Shown piece by piece: positions 36,093 through 44,969 of a stretch of DNA of 64,000 nt. Each line of letters begins with the position of its first letter. The stretch's first letter is position 1. Under the pieces are notes generated by a model. It did not search any database. It saw nothing but the letters and a program-made list of their open reading frames with translations, and was not told where the DNA came from. The position numbers and the translations under genes are program-made. The stretch comes from Oligoflexia bacterium. GTDB taxonomy: Bacteria > Bdellovibrionota > Bacteriovoracia > Bacteriovoracales > Bacteriovoracaceae. The stretch covers positions 1-64,000 of the forward strand of contig JADGAN010000024.1 in assembly GCA_015231955.1 (NCBI GenBank), given 5' to 3'.

Positions 36093-37529
36093 ATGAGCAA
36101 AAAGGATAGTTGCAGTGATAAGAGCGGGAATTGTTTTGCAAGAGGTAGCTTCTCTCTTATAAAGGCCCTCGGCAAAGGTATCGGCAAATCGTGTGGCCTT
36201 GTGGAATCCATGACTAAAGGTGTTCGCTCCACTCCAAGCAAAATTGCTGGCATCAATCTTAGTAGCAAAAAAGTTACAGGGTTATTCACTGGAGGATTAA
36301 GAAAAAAGTTTGGGGTGAACAAATCGGAGGTAAAAACTCGCATTTCCTACCTCAAAGGCCAAATCAACGAATTATACCTGGAGATGGGAAAACTCGGCGC
36401 CCAAAATATTGATCCTGAAAAAAGTGTCTTCGATTCCAAGGAGGTGCAGGAACTAACACTGCAAATTGAAAATTATGAAAAAGAGGTAAACTCCCTCAAT
36501 AAATATTTGAACGAAATCGAAGAGCTGGAAAAGCAAAATATTCGATTATCAGATATCAATCTACAGGATAAAGATCAAGAACATTTAGAAGGAAGTGATC
36601 GAAAAATTCAATCAGCGATTGAAAGTTGTATTAAAAAATCAAAATTTCCTCTCAAATCGGATGCTCTTATTTTTCAAAAAATCCTTTATGATTTATTAGA
36701 TAAAGATGTAGACATCAGAAGGCTAGCGGTTGGCCAATTGGGAAAAATGGGACATAAGCAGTGTGCTGCTGTTTTAAAAGAGGTCTTGAAAATAAAAAAT
36801 GAACAGCTGCAGGCCGAAGTTATTAATGCCTTAATCCTACTCGAAGATCATGAACTCTTTAATCTTTGCAAAATCTTCATCAAGCACGACTATACGCCCC
36901 TACGTTCCGCCTGTGTACGCGGCTTATATAAAGTAGGCAAACAAGAGAGCATTCCTTACCTGGTCGCTACCCTTCAAGATGAAAACGCTGAAATCAGGAA
37001 CTCTTCTGCAATGTTTCTGGGTTGGTTAGATGCCAAGGTCGCAATCCCTTCCTTATTACAAGCAGCGCTGGATTTCGATAAAAGGGTTCGCTTAAGTGCT
37101 ATCTCCTCACTTGCAAATATTCGTGATGAAACCTCAGTGCTTCCTTTGGCCAGGCTTCTTAATACTGATGATAAAGAGATCAGGAAAAAGGTCACAAGCG
37201 CCATCTCTAAAATTATTGGTGATGATTTTAAATTTAAAAGCGATGCCAGCGAAGAAGAGCGATCACAGGAGATCACAGATTTTAAAGATTGGTATTTGAA
37301 AAAGAAGCATGGTATGCGAACGGCAGCACTTTCAGAAACGCTGGAGCTAACTCCAGCATCAGCAGTATTAGAAACCGCAGCAACTGCAACGACAGCAGAA
37401 ACAGCAGAGACGGCAGAGGCCGCAGGGATGACAGAAACAACACCTGCTCAAGATGAGGATACTATCTCGGATACAGCGGATACCAGCTCTGACAACAAAC
37501 CTAAAAAGAGATCAAACAAAAAGGCTTAA
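36093..37529 (+). CDS. HEAT-repeat protein with coiled coil and Thr/Ala-rich tail
   Basis: The 478-residue protein has a basic, Gly/Ser-rich N-terminal segment (about 1-75), a coiled coil (about 80-170), five or so HEAT-like helical repeats (about 190-385, for example YLVATLQDENAEIRNSSAMFL) and a low-complexity tail of AETAE-type repeats ending in a Lys-rich stretch. HEAT arrays bind proteins, so a scaffold role is likely. It is the first gene of a long plus-strand operon leading to the actin-like and mam genes. Coiled-coil proteins of this kind are known in the mad gene set of deep-branching magnetotactic bacteria, but I cannot assign a specific mad number. Confidence 0.75.
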   Translation: MSKKDSCSDKSGNCFARGSFSLIKALGKGIGKSCGLVESMTKGVRSTPSKIAGINLSSKKVTGLFTGGLRKKFGVNKSEVKTRISYLKGQINELYLEMGKLGAQNIDPEKSVFDSKEVQELTLQIENYEKEVNSLNKYLNEIEELEKQNIRLSDINLQDKDQEHLEGSDRKIQSAIESCIKKSKFPLKSDALIFQKILYDLLDKDVDIRRLAVGQLGKMGHKQCAAVLKEVLKIKNEQLQAEVINALILLEDHELFNLCKIFIKHDYTPLRSACVRGLYKVGKQESIPYLVATLQDENAEIRNSSAMFLGWLDAKVAIPSLLQAALDFDKRVRLSAISSLANIRDETSVLPLARLLNTDDKEIRKKVTSAISKIIGDDFKFKSDASEEERSQEITDFKDWYLKKKHGMRTAALSETLELTPASAVLETAATATTAETAETAEAAGMTETTPAQDEDTISDTADTSSDNKPKKRSNKKA

Positions 37530-37532
37530 TTT

Positions 37533-38609
37533 ATGGAAAAAAATACTCCAGTGACTGATCAACTTTTTCCTCTAAAAAAGCTTGTAGAGCACGTAAGAAG
37601 CGGTAAACCGCTTGCCGCCATTCGAGAAGATTATCAAGTGATTGCAAGTCGGTTACTAAACATTGCTAAGTTGGATCCATTGGAGAGCAGTGAACACCTC
37701 AGTGCGGCCATAGAAAAAATAAAAAAATCGCTAGAGGCAAGCGAAGTTGGAAGTGATGCCTTAGCACTGGAGCTCTCTACACTGGATGATTCCCTCCAGC
37801 AGCAAACCAACTTAGTGTTTGAAAAGTTGTTGCGAAATGAACTACGTGATGCAGAACAAGCTTCGAGCACCCCTTTTGAATTTATCCTCAAGCACTTCTC
37901 CTCACTAGGGGAGCATGAGGTGCAATGCTTAAAAGAGAAGGGCATCTTCAGTGAGCAAGATTTTCTTGGCAGTGACCCCTTGGAATTAGCAAGTCATCTC
38001 GGTGTTGCAACAAATATCGTCATGGAGTTGATGGCCTTTTTTGAGCAATACAATAAGGTCAAAGAGAATCTTGAACTCGCGGAAAAAGTTTTTAAAATTT
38101 ATCAGCTGAATTGTCAGTTAAACAGTGACATTGAGGCGCTAACTTCTGACAATAATATTTTGATAGAAAGCAACAAAAATTTACACCTTAAATATGATCA
38201 AATTCATCCGCTTTATACACAAAAAATCGAGGAGATGAAAAAGCTTCAAAACTTAGTGACCACTTCTCAAATTGAATGCAACCGCTTGGCCATGGAGATC
38301 AATTTTTTAAAAGATGAGCGCCATAAACTCTCTTTAGTGGCCGAAGAGAAGCATTTAATCTTGGGCAAACTTTTAAAACGCATCGATTCTCTTAAAAAGA
38401 GCTACGATTTTATCAAGGGAGAAACCATTTTTTCTGAAGACATGTTACTCCATTTAGAATCGTTGATGGAAGATGCCTTAAGTTATGGTCAAGTTTTTGG
38501 CGAAAAACTAGAGAACACCAAAGAGTCATTGGAAACGCTTTTTTCTGAACTAAATGAGACAATCAAAAAAGGAAAAACGATCTTTTATAAGGAATTAAAA
38601 CAAATTTAA
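37533..38609 (+). CDS. Coiled-coil protein of the magnetosome cytoskeletal operon
   Basis: The 358-residue protein has a helical N-terminal domain, a helix-hairpin-helix-like segment (EKGIFSEQDFLGSDPLELAS, about 140-175) and then coiled coil from about 180 to the end with regular Leu/Ile heptads. There is no membrane segment or catalytic motif. It starts three bases after the preceding stop. Three coiled-coil genes in a row (this and the next two) between a HEAT scaffold and ParA suggest building blocks of filaments or linkers for the magnetosome chain. Confidence 0.7.
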   Translation: MEKNTPVTDQLFPLKKLVEHVRSGKPLAAIREDYQVIASRLLNIAKLDPLESSEHLSAAIEKIKKSLEASEVGSDALALELSTLDDSLQQQTNLVFEKLLRNELRDAEQASSTPFEFILKHFSSLGEHEVQCLKEKGIFSEQDFLGSDPLELASHLGVATNIVMELMAFFEQYNKVKENLELAEKVFKIYQLNCQLNSDIEALTSDNNILIESNKNLHLKYDQIHPLYTQKIEEMKKLQNLVTTSQIECNRLAMEINFLKDERHKLSLVAEEKHLILGKLLKRIDSLKKSYDFIKGETIFSEDMLLHLESLMEDALSYGQVFGEKLENTKESLETLFSELNETIKKGKTIFYKELKQI

Positions 38610-38627
38610 GCATGAGGTAGGTTACTG

Positions 38628-39206
38628 GTGGAAAATTTAGACAAGACAATCGATATTAATAGTCTCAAGATTAAGACTTATGAGCATATTGATAAGAGTA
38701 AAATCACGGAACAGCTGGAGAAAATATCCAAGCTACGCTTGTCCGATTTTTTGGATGCCAAGGAAAGTGACTTCAAAAGCAATATCAATGAGATGTTCTC
38801 AACGATAAAATACCTGGATTCAACGCTTCGTAGTATGATTGAACTCAATTCTACGCTTAAAAATGAGGCCCAAGAACATCAACGTCAAATCAAAAAACTT
38901 GAGAGTAGCAATAAAGAGATCAAAGAGAAGTTACTTTTTCATGAGAACAGCACGCCAGTTTTAAATGACCTTGAATATAAGTTGGATCTAGCACTAGAAG
39001 ATCGGGAGAAGTTTAAAGAGTTTGCAAAGCAAGCTGGCGAACACAATCAAAAGTTGCAACAAAATATCGAAACCCTAGAAATTTTACTCGAGAGAGCAGA
39101 AGAAGAGTTGCGAGATACACGAAGAGAAAAAGAGATCATTTCACAAGAGCTCCATCAAGCAAAAGAGGCCTTAACAGATATTTATACTCACATTCAGAAA
39201 GGGTAA
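38628..39206 (+). CDS. Coiled-coil protein
   Basis: The 192-residue acidic protein is almost entirely helical, with two predicted coiled-coil stretches (about 70-105 and 125-190). GTG 38628 is the start, after GAGGT. No domain is recognised. Its place in an unbroken series of cytoskeletal genes suggests a structural partner for the neighbouring coiled-coil proteins. Confidence 0.7.
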   Translation: MENLDKTIDINSLKIKTYEHIDKSKITEQLEKISKLRLSDFLDAKESDFKSNINEMFSTIKYLDSTLRSMIELNSTLKNEAQEHQRQIKKLESSNKEIKEKLLFHENSTPVLNDLEYKLDLALEDREKFKEFAKQAGEHNQKLQQNIETLEILLERAEEELRDTRREKEIISQELHQAKEALTDIYTHIQKG

Positions 39207-39217
39207 GGGACCTACAA

Positions 39218-39985
39218 GTGAAAAACACATCATCGACGATAAAGAAACAACTGCTTAGTAGTTGGGATCAGATGAAAGTCAAGTACCCCGTGGTTGTTGA
39301 TAAAAGTGCAGTGAAAGGTGATACTGTCAAAGAAGAATTTTTACAGTATATTGATGGGCTAAGGAGTGTAGGGGAGATTAGTCAATACCTCACATTAGAC
39401 GCAAGTGAGGCGCACCTGGTTTTTTCTAACCTCTTGGCGATAAAAGCAATTCGCTTCATTGACCATTATGAAAGGTTAACTTTGCTAAATCGCCAAAATG
39501 CTGAGCTTAAAAACAACCAGGCCTTCTTAGCTGAAGAGAATAATAAATTAAAAGGCGAAAAGTATTACTTAAGTAGGCAAATCGAGAGTAAGCAAAAAGA
39601 GATGCTCACGATTGCAGAGGTGATGCCATCGCTGCAAGAACGCTTGCAGGAGTTTAATCGTGAAATCGACACCCTTAAGAGCAATTCTACCGAACTATGG
39701 GATTATAATTCCGATCTTTTAGGTCTGGTTAAAGATATGAGTATTAAGGAAAAACAAATCAATGAAATTTTCATTGAGATCGAAGCTGCTCTCCCCAAAC
39801 TCATAAAAAAGAAAAAAAGAATGTCTGAGCTTTTAAGTAAGGCCGATGAACGAGTTAATGATATTGATGTAAAAAATATCAAAATCAAAAGATTACTCTC
39901 TCTTTATCATGAGTCTGTGGAAGAGGTGCGTGATTATCTCTTTGATGCAAAGACTCATCTTAATTATTTTAAAAATGATATGTAG
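39218..39985 (+). CDS. Coiled-coil protein with DUF4388-like N-terminus
   Basis: The 255-residue protein begins with a small helical domain (EEFLQYIDGLRSVGEIS followed by a winged-helix-like segment) that resembles the DUF4388/PATAN tail domain used for protein contacts in sensory and motility scaffolds. The rest is coiled coil with charged heptads. GTG 39218 is the start. It may link sensory proteins to the filament genes that follow. The DUF4388 resemblance is by eye only. Confidence 0.65.
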   Translation: MKNTSSTIKKQLLSSWDQMKVKYPVVVDKSAVKGDTVKEEFLQYIDGLRSVGEISQYLTLDASEAHLVFSNLLAIKAIRFIDHYERLTLLNRQNAELKNNQAFLAEENNKLKGEKYYLSRQIESKQKEMLTIAEVMPSLQERLQEFNREIDTLKSNSTELWDYNSDLLGLVKDMSIKEKQINEIFIEIEAALPKLIKKKKRMSELLSKADERVNDIDVKNIKIKRLLSLYHESVEEVRDYLFDAKTHLNYFKNDM

Positions 39986-40003
39986 AAAGGGAGATAAGGA
40001 CTT

Positions 40004-41038
40004 ATGTTGGAATCGTGCTATACCATGCCCCTAAAAGAGTTTTGTGAAATTTTCACTCTATCCGCATTAGAGGTGCACCATTTTTTCCAGGAAAATAACG
40101 TAGAGTTAGAAAGGATTGGTAGTCTCATCCGCATCACCCCTGAAAATTTCGAGCTAATGCTTCAAGCAAGGAGCCTAGGAAAAACTAAGCTAGTGATTAC
40201 TTCTTCCTGTGTTAAAGGAGGTGTTGGTAAAACCACACTCACCAACTGCTTGTCTGCGAAAATCTCCACCTATGGCCATAAAACTTTAATGATTGACCTG
40301 GATCAACAGGCCAACCTCACGTCCAGCTTTGGCGTTGACTCTTCCATGGGAGTGTATCCGACTATCCTGGATGCTTATCGTGGCCATTTTCAAGGAAAAA
40401 AGATTTCAATCCAAGATATTGTTATCAACATCACCTCTCACCTTGCGATCATCCCTGCTAATTTAGAAATGGCATCACTAGATGCAGAATTTTCTGGAAA
40501 AACAGAAAATGTGGGAAAATTTTTCAAGAAATTATTACAACCTATTCGTGATCAATTCGATATCATTTGGTTTGATTGCCCTCCTGCACTCACTAAAATA
40601 ACCAGCGCGGCCCAGGCCGCCTCAGACTTAGTGGTGATTCCCATTAACACCGATAAATTTTCTCTCGATGGATTGGATCTAACCATCGATAGTATCGTTA
40701 CTTTACATAAAAATTTTGACGTTAATCCTGAAGTGAAAATTGTCATCAACAAATTTGATTCCAGGCAAAAGTTAGGCTTCCAAATTCTTTCTCTGGTCTC
40801 CCAAGGAGAGTACAAAGAGTACCTCTCCAATACTTTTATTCCCGTTTCCAAGCAAATGGATAACTGTATCGCCTCTAAAAGCAACATATGGGATCCTCAC
40901 TTTAAAGGATCGGCCCAAGATGGTTTGATGGAGTTGGCACAAGAGATCATTGGGATCGATAAATGGTTTACGGAGACACCATACCTACCGCAACCTAAAA
41001 CCACGCTCGATCATTTTACTGGAGTTACGCATGTCTAA
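40004..41038 (+). CDS. ParA/Soj-type ATPase with N-terminal helix-turn-helix-like domain
   Basis: The 344-residue protein begins with about 60 residues resembling the small DNA-binding domain found on many ParA proteins. The ATPase follows, with deviant Walker A (CVKGGVGKTTL including the signature Lys), the A' motif MIDLDQQANLT, and Walker B IIWFDCPPAL. ParA proteins form gradients on the nucleoid or membrane to move cargo. No canonical parB or parS is seen, but a small protein follows with 8 bases overlap. Magnetosome positioning is a likely cargo, by analogy to other ParA-type organelle systems such as those for carboxysomes. Confidence 0.8.
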   Translation: MLESCYTMPLKEFCEIFTLSALEVHHFFQENNVELERIGSLIRITPENFELMLQARSLGKTKLVITSSCVKGGVGKTTLTNCLSAKISTYGHKTLMIDLDQQANLTSSFGVDSSMGVYPTILDAYRGHFQGKKISIQDIVINITSHLAIIPANLEMASLDAEFSGKTENVGKFFKKLLQPIRDQFDIIWFDCPPALTKITSAAQAASDLVVIPINTDKFSLDGLDLTIDSIVTLHKNFDVNPEVKIVINKFDSRQKLGFQILSLVSQGEYKEYLSNTFIPVSKQMDNCIASKSNIWDPHFKGSAQDGLMELAQEIIGIDKWFTETPYLPQPKTTLDHFTGVTHV

Positions 41039-41333
41039 GTCTAAACCAAGAGTGAAAGGCATCTCAGGATTACTTCAAAGTCAAAAGGCACACAAATTCA
41101 AAGACACCTCTTTTCTCTGGTGTGAACGGAACCCAAGAGCAGATCCCATTACTACGACTACCACTAGCACTGCCACTGCCACTACCACCATCACCGCCAC
41201 CCCGATCGCGGAGGAAATACTGAAGATAAGTGATGAGGATGAAAGCGCACTCACTAAAACGCTGGAACTGAGTTGGAGTAAAATCGGAGCAAAATTACAA
41301 CAAAAGAAAATGTCCAACCTAAAGCTTGATTAA
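41031..41333 (+). CDS. Small protein, possible ParA partner
   Basis: The 100-residue protein starts MSKSKPRVKGISGLLQ, recalling the basic, Gly/Leu-containing N-terminal peptide by which ParB and ParB-like partners stimulate ParA. A Thr/Ala-rich linker encoded by a triplet-type repeat (41148-41205) joins it to a helical C-terminus. ATG 41031 overlaps the ParA stop. The peptide similarity is short, so partner function is a hypothesis. Confidence 0.55.
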   Translation: MSKSKPRVKGISGLLQSQKAHKFKDTSFLWCERNPRADPITTTTTSTATATTTITATPIAEEILKISDEDESALTKTLELSWSKIGAKLQQKKMSNLKLD

Positions 41334-41350
41334 AGACGAAGATAAAGACA

Positions 41351-43159
41351 ATGAAAAAAAAATTTCCGATTACGCTTGAGACCTTTGCTCCCAATAAAGT
41401 GGCCCTATACCAGCAGCTCTATTCCGATATAGGAATGATGAATCACTATTACGATATTTTACCAGAGGAACTAGTTAAAGATCTGGCAAACGATCTCAAG
41501 CTACTGCTAGATCACGACATCTCTAGCTATTTTAAAATTATTTTTTATAATCCTCTGAATGAACAGGATATCTATTTAGAAAAATCCTATCTCATCGCTG
41601 ACTCTTTGAAAAAGGGTAACACTTATGAACAAATAAAATATGATCTCCCGCGACCGTATGAGTTCGACATCTTCACCGGTTTTTCAGAAGCTTTTCTGGC
41701 CTTTGCGGAAGAGCACCAGAATAGCATCTTAAAAAAGATGAACTTTAAGTGGTTTAAAATGACCGAGGCATTACCCGGATTAGAAGAGATAGGCAAAATA
41801 GAAAATACAGAAGAAGCAAAAGAAGCAAAAGAAACAAAGGAAACAAAGAAAGCAAATACTCTTCCAATGATAGCACCAACAGCAGTTGTGCCCCCCTCTT
41901 TTACTTTAAAAACCCCTCTCACAATTGCTTCCTACGCCAATAGCGATTCACGAAAGTTGATTGATGAGTTTGTTGCGATATCCTTAAAGCAAGCTTTAAC
42001 TCCAATCCTCTGGACGCATTCGGAAGGGCTAAAAATCATTGGGGAGAGTTATTCCAGTCAATATATTTTTAATGATGAACTTTTCACCAGAGTTTTTTTA
42101 TCACCCTTTGATGTCTTAAAGCACATCAAAAATGCACGAAAACAAAACGTCTCTTATATCCTGGAAGATTTTCACTACTACCTCTCCCGAGATAACCTTT
42201 CTGGCGCAGAATTCACCGAGTTCATTTCGCTCATCAAATCGATGCAAAGCGATCTAAAAAGCTGCAATAGTTTTCTCACCATTTTAGCACCCCACTTAGA
42301 CCTGCCTCCAGAGATTGCACCAATCTTTGAAACGATCAAAAATAGCAGCGGGAAAAAAAAGTTTCACTACTTGGACAAATACGGAACCGACCTTACAAAA
42401 TTGGTTTTAGAACAAAAGATCAGACCGATTGTAGGACGAGAAGCCGAGATTACCGAGTGTCTTAAAATTATTTCTAAATTGGAAACCAACAACCCTTTAC
42501 TGGTAGGCCAATCGGGAGTGGGTAAAACTGCCATTGTAGAAGGATTAGCGGCCACTCTCATTAACAATAAAATCTCTCCACTGTGGTCACAAAAGAGGAT
42601 CATCTCCTTAAACTTGAATTTGATGATCTCTGGAACAAAATACCGAGGAGAATTTGAAAACCGCTTAGAAGGTTTGCTCGACGAGGTTAAAGATAATGAT
42701 AAAAACATCATCATCTTTATCGATGAAATTCACACACTGTTAGGAATGGGTAGAACGGAAGGCTCTATGGGCGCAGAAAATGTGCTGAAACCAGCTTTGG
42801 CCAGAGGAGAGTTTCCCTGTATTGGTGCCACTACTAGTGAAGAGCACGATAACTATATTAGGCCAGATAAAGCGCTTTCGCGCAGGTTTCAAATTGTCCA
42901 GGTGAGTGAACCCGATACAGAATACACATTGAAAATTCTCAGAGGGATTAAAAATATCTATGAAGGGCACCACCAGGTGGAGATTTCAGAGCAGGCCTTA
43001 ATCAAGTGCGTGGAGATCTCTGCTCAACTACTGAAAGGGCAATATTTTCCTGGCAAGGCAATTAAAGTTATGGATAACGCTTGCGCCTCTGCCTCCATCA
43101 TTGGACAAAAGGTGGTGACACCAGAATTTGTCATAAGCGAGTTTACTAAAAAGATGTAG
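41351..43159 (+). CDS. AAA+ protein: Ycf46-like N-domain joined to ClpA/B-like ATPase
   Basis: The 602-residue protein has a helical start, an acidic Glu/Ala/Lys/Thr repeat linker (about 150-170), then a segment (about 210-330) like the degenerate AAA domain at the front of Ycf46-type proteins (YILEDFHYYLS, TILAPHLDLPPEI). The last part (about 345-600) is a single Clp/Hsp100-type AAA+ module with REAEITECL, Walker A VGQSGVGKTA, Walker B IIIFIDEIH, sensor GATTSEEH and Arg finger ALSRRFQ. There is no second ATPase or ClpP-binding loop. It could remodel or disassemble the neighbouring actin or coiled-coil filaments. Confidence 0.75.
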   Translation: MKKKFPITLETFAPNKVALYQQLYSDIGMMNHYYDILPEELVKDLANDLKLLLDHDISSYFKIIFYNPLNEQDIYLEKSYLIADSLKKGNTYEQIKYDLPRPYEFDIFTGFSEAFLAFAEEHQNSILKKMNFKWFKMTEALPGLEEIGKIENTEEAKEAKETKETKKANTLPMIAPTAVVPPSFTLKTPLTIASYANSDSRKLIDEFVAISLKQALTPILWTHSEGLKIIGESYSSQYIFNDELFTRVFLSPFDVLKHIKNARKQNVSYILEDFHYYLSRDNLSGAEFTEFISLIKSMQSDLKSCNSFLTILAPHLDLPPEIAPIFETIKNSSGKKKFHYLDKYGTDLTKLVLEQKIRPIVGREAEITECLKIISKLETNNPLLVGQSGVGKTAIVEGLAATLINNKISPLWSQKRIISLNLNLMISGTKYRGEFENRLEGLLDEVKDNDKNIIIFIDEIHTLLGMGRTEGSMGAENVLKPALARGEFPCIGATTSEEHDNYIRPDKALSRRFQIVQVSEPDTEYTLKILRGIKNIYEGHHQVEISEQALIKCVEISAQLLKGQYFPGKAIKVMDNACASASIIGQKVVTPEFVISEFTKKM

Positions 43160-43209
43160 ATGATAATTTTATATAGTGTAAAATAAAATAGATAAAAGAG
43201 GAATAAGAC

Positions 43210-44421
43210 GTGAATGATTTAACACATGCTACCCCTATTGGCTGCGAACTAGGAACATCGGCATCAAAATTTTGCTGTGACGATACCTTGGTCATCTTCT
43301 CTTCCGTGGTTGGTGACTCCCTCACTGAAAAGATGGAAGAAAGTTGGCGACTAATGAATCGCTCGAAAGATTCTAGGTGGGCGAGAAATCTCGCTATTTT
43401 TGACGATTCAAGAAATTCCTGGCGGTACGTAGGGGCCATGACGAGAAACTCTGAGCGAGTCAATTGGTTTACAGATCAAGGGCTCATTAGAGACCATGAG
43501 GATGCTTTTTTAGCAACCAAAGCGGGTTTGTTTTTACTAGCACAGGAGATGGAAACGCAAAATAAACCCATCAAACAAATCTGTATTGGTTTTGGCATTA
43601 CGGTTCGTCATGGAGAGAATGTCATTGAAAATTTTTTCTCCTTCATGAAGGATAAATTGATTGTTCGAGAAGGAAAAAAATTTTTAACCATTAAGGCAAA
43701 AAATGTGGCCTTAAATCAGATCAAGGAGATTGAAGTAGAGCTGGTCTTTTCGGTGATGCAATACCAGGCCTATGGCGCCTATATGAGCTTACTTTTTAGT
43801 AAATATAATATGAATATTTACAATACCTATATTGTCGATATTGGCCATGGAACTTGGATTAAGTTACCCATTATTGAAAATGAGGCAGAGATCAACTTAT
43901 CAGACTCCTTTACCGAAGGTGTGCACACTATTACTAAAAATATTTCCAAAGTTATTTTCGAATCCAGTGCTCAAAAATTTAAGATTCCCGAACAAAGGAT
44001 AATGGAGCGGCTGCCCTCAAAAGATTATAAACTAGAGGTTCCGGGAGTGGGAGTTTACGATTTTACAAAATATTTGCAGCATGAAAGTCAACTCATGGCC
44101 AGAAGTATTGTCCAACGCATCTCCAATGACATGTCCTTGTTGTCGCAAAAAGGGCATACTGTCGACTATTTTTTAATTATTGGTGGTGGAGCTCATCTGC
44201 TGACAGAGACCATTCGCAGTGAAATCGGAAAATTTTTTGAGTGGCCGGAAGAGGTGTTAACGCAAAAAATAATAGACGCGAACACCCTAGGCGTGGATCC
44301 AAGGTACATCAATTGTGTAGGGCTCATGCTTTTGGCCAGAGACCAAATAGCTCTTGAAATGAATCAAGAGGTCGATCCGGTTTACTGTATTAAAACTATT
44401 ATCCAAGATACGGCCCAATAG
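43210..44421 (+). CDS. Actin-like ATPase 1 (ParM-like)
   Basis: The 403-residue protein fits the actin fold. A phosphate-1 loop, GCELGTSASKF, has Glu in place of the usual Asp. A phosphate-2 loop, YIVDIGHGTW, and an adenosine motif, FLIIGGGAHLL, follow. It is nearer to plasmid ParM/Alp-type than to MamK or MreB. GTG 43210 follows AAGAGG. It is followed by a small helical gene, as parR follows parM in plasmid systems. It probably forms filaments in the magnetosome chain. The Glu change may slow hydrolysis. Confidence 0.75.
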   Translation: MNDLTHATPIGCELGTSASKFCCDDTLVIFSSVVGDSLTEKMEESWRLMNRSKDSRWARNLAIFDDSRNSWRYVGAMTRNSERVNWFTDQGLIRDHEDAFLATKAGLFLLAQEMETQNKPIKQICIGFGITVRHGENVIENFFSFMKDKLIVREGKKFLTIKAKNVALNQIKEIEVELVFSVMQYQAYGAYMSLLFSKYNMNIYNTYIVDIGHGTWIKLPIIENEAEINLSDSFTEGVHTITKNISKVIFESSAQKFKIPEQRIMERLPSKDYKLEVPGVGVYDFTKYLQHESQLMARSIVQRISNDMSLLSQKGHTVDYFLIIGGGAHLLTETIRSEIGKFFEWPEEVLTQKIIDANTLGVDPRYINCVGLMLLARDQIALEMNQEVDPVYCIKTIIQDTAQ

Positions 44422-44441
44422 GGGTGTTGCAAGGGGAAAAC

Positions 44442-44966
44442 ATGGAAGGATTGTATTATCTTGTTGTCGACCAGGAATTGAAAGGACTTCTTGAAAAAGT
44501 TGCTACTCATCATCCAGAGGCCTCTAAAGGAGTTTTAAAACTTATTCTTAAAATGTACTTAAAGCTTGCAGACAAAAGTAAGCGCAAAGGCAAAGATCCT
44601 TTGATTGCATTCCAAAATTTAGTCGAGAGCGTAATGGGAGAGAAACCCTGTGAAACCACCAGGGAGAAAATCGAATATTTAGATACAATTTTAGAAGAAA
44701 AAGATCCTAAAAATTCCTCTTCTCATTATAGCAATTCCTCCGTTGTTGAAGATATCAAAGAAATAAAGTCCTTAATCAAAGAGATCAGAGGGTTCTCTCG
44801 TTTGGGAAGTGCACAACAACTGGTTGAGAATTTTAGGCCCACTGGCCCCTCAGAACTGATTGAACTGCAGCAGAACAATAGTAGTGATCACCCCCCTGAA
44901 CCTAAGAAAAAGAAAAATTTCAAAGATATCAGAAGAGATAAAATGAATAAAGTCGTCAAATTTTAG
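44442..44966 (+). CDS. Small helical protein, possible filament adaptor
   Basis: About 174 residues from ATG 44442 (AAGGGG upstream). The N-terminal half is helical and basic. A Ser-rich acidic linker follows, then a C-terminal Pro/Lys-rich tail with a KKKK cluster. No known domain is recognised. Its position between two actin-like genes, like parR after parM, makes an adaptor role worth testing, but there is no sequence similarity to ParR that I can see. Confidence 0.6.
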   Translation: MEGLYYLVVDQELKGLLEKVATHHPEASKGVLKLILKMYLKLADKSKRKGKDPLIAFQNLVESVMGEKPCETTREKIEYLDTILEEKDPKNSSSHYSNSSVVEDIKEIKSLIKEIRGFSRLGSAQQLVENFRPTGPSELIELQQNNSSDHPPEPKKKKNFKDIRRDKMNKVVKF

Positions 44967-44969
44967 TGT

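Noticed and set aside
43210-44966. Calling the first actin-like gene and the following gene parM-parR
   Set aside because: The actin motifs fit, but the second protein shows no ribbon-helix-helix similarity to ParR and no repeated centromere-like sites lie upstream.
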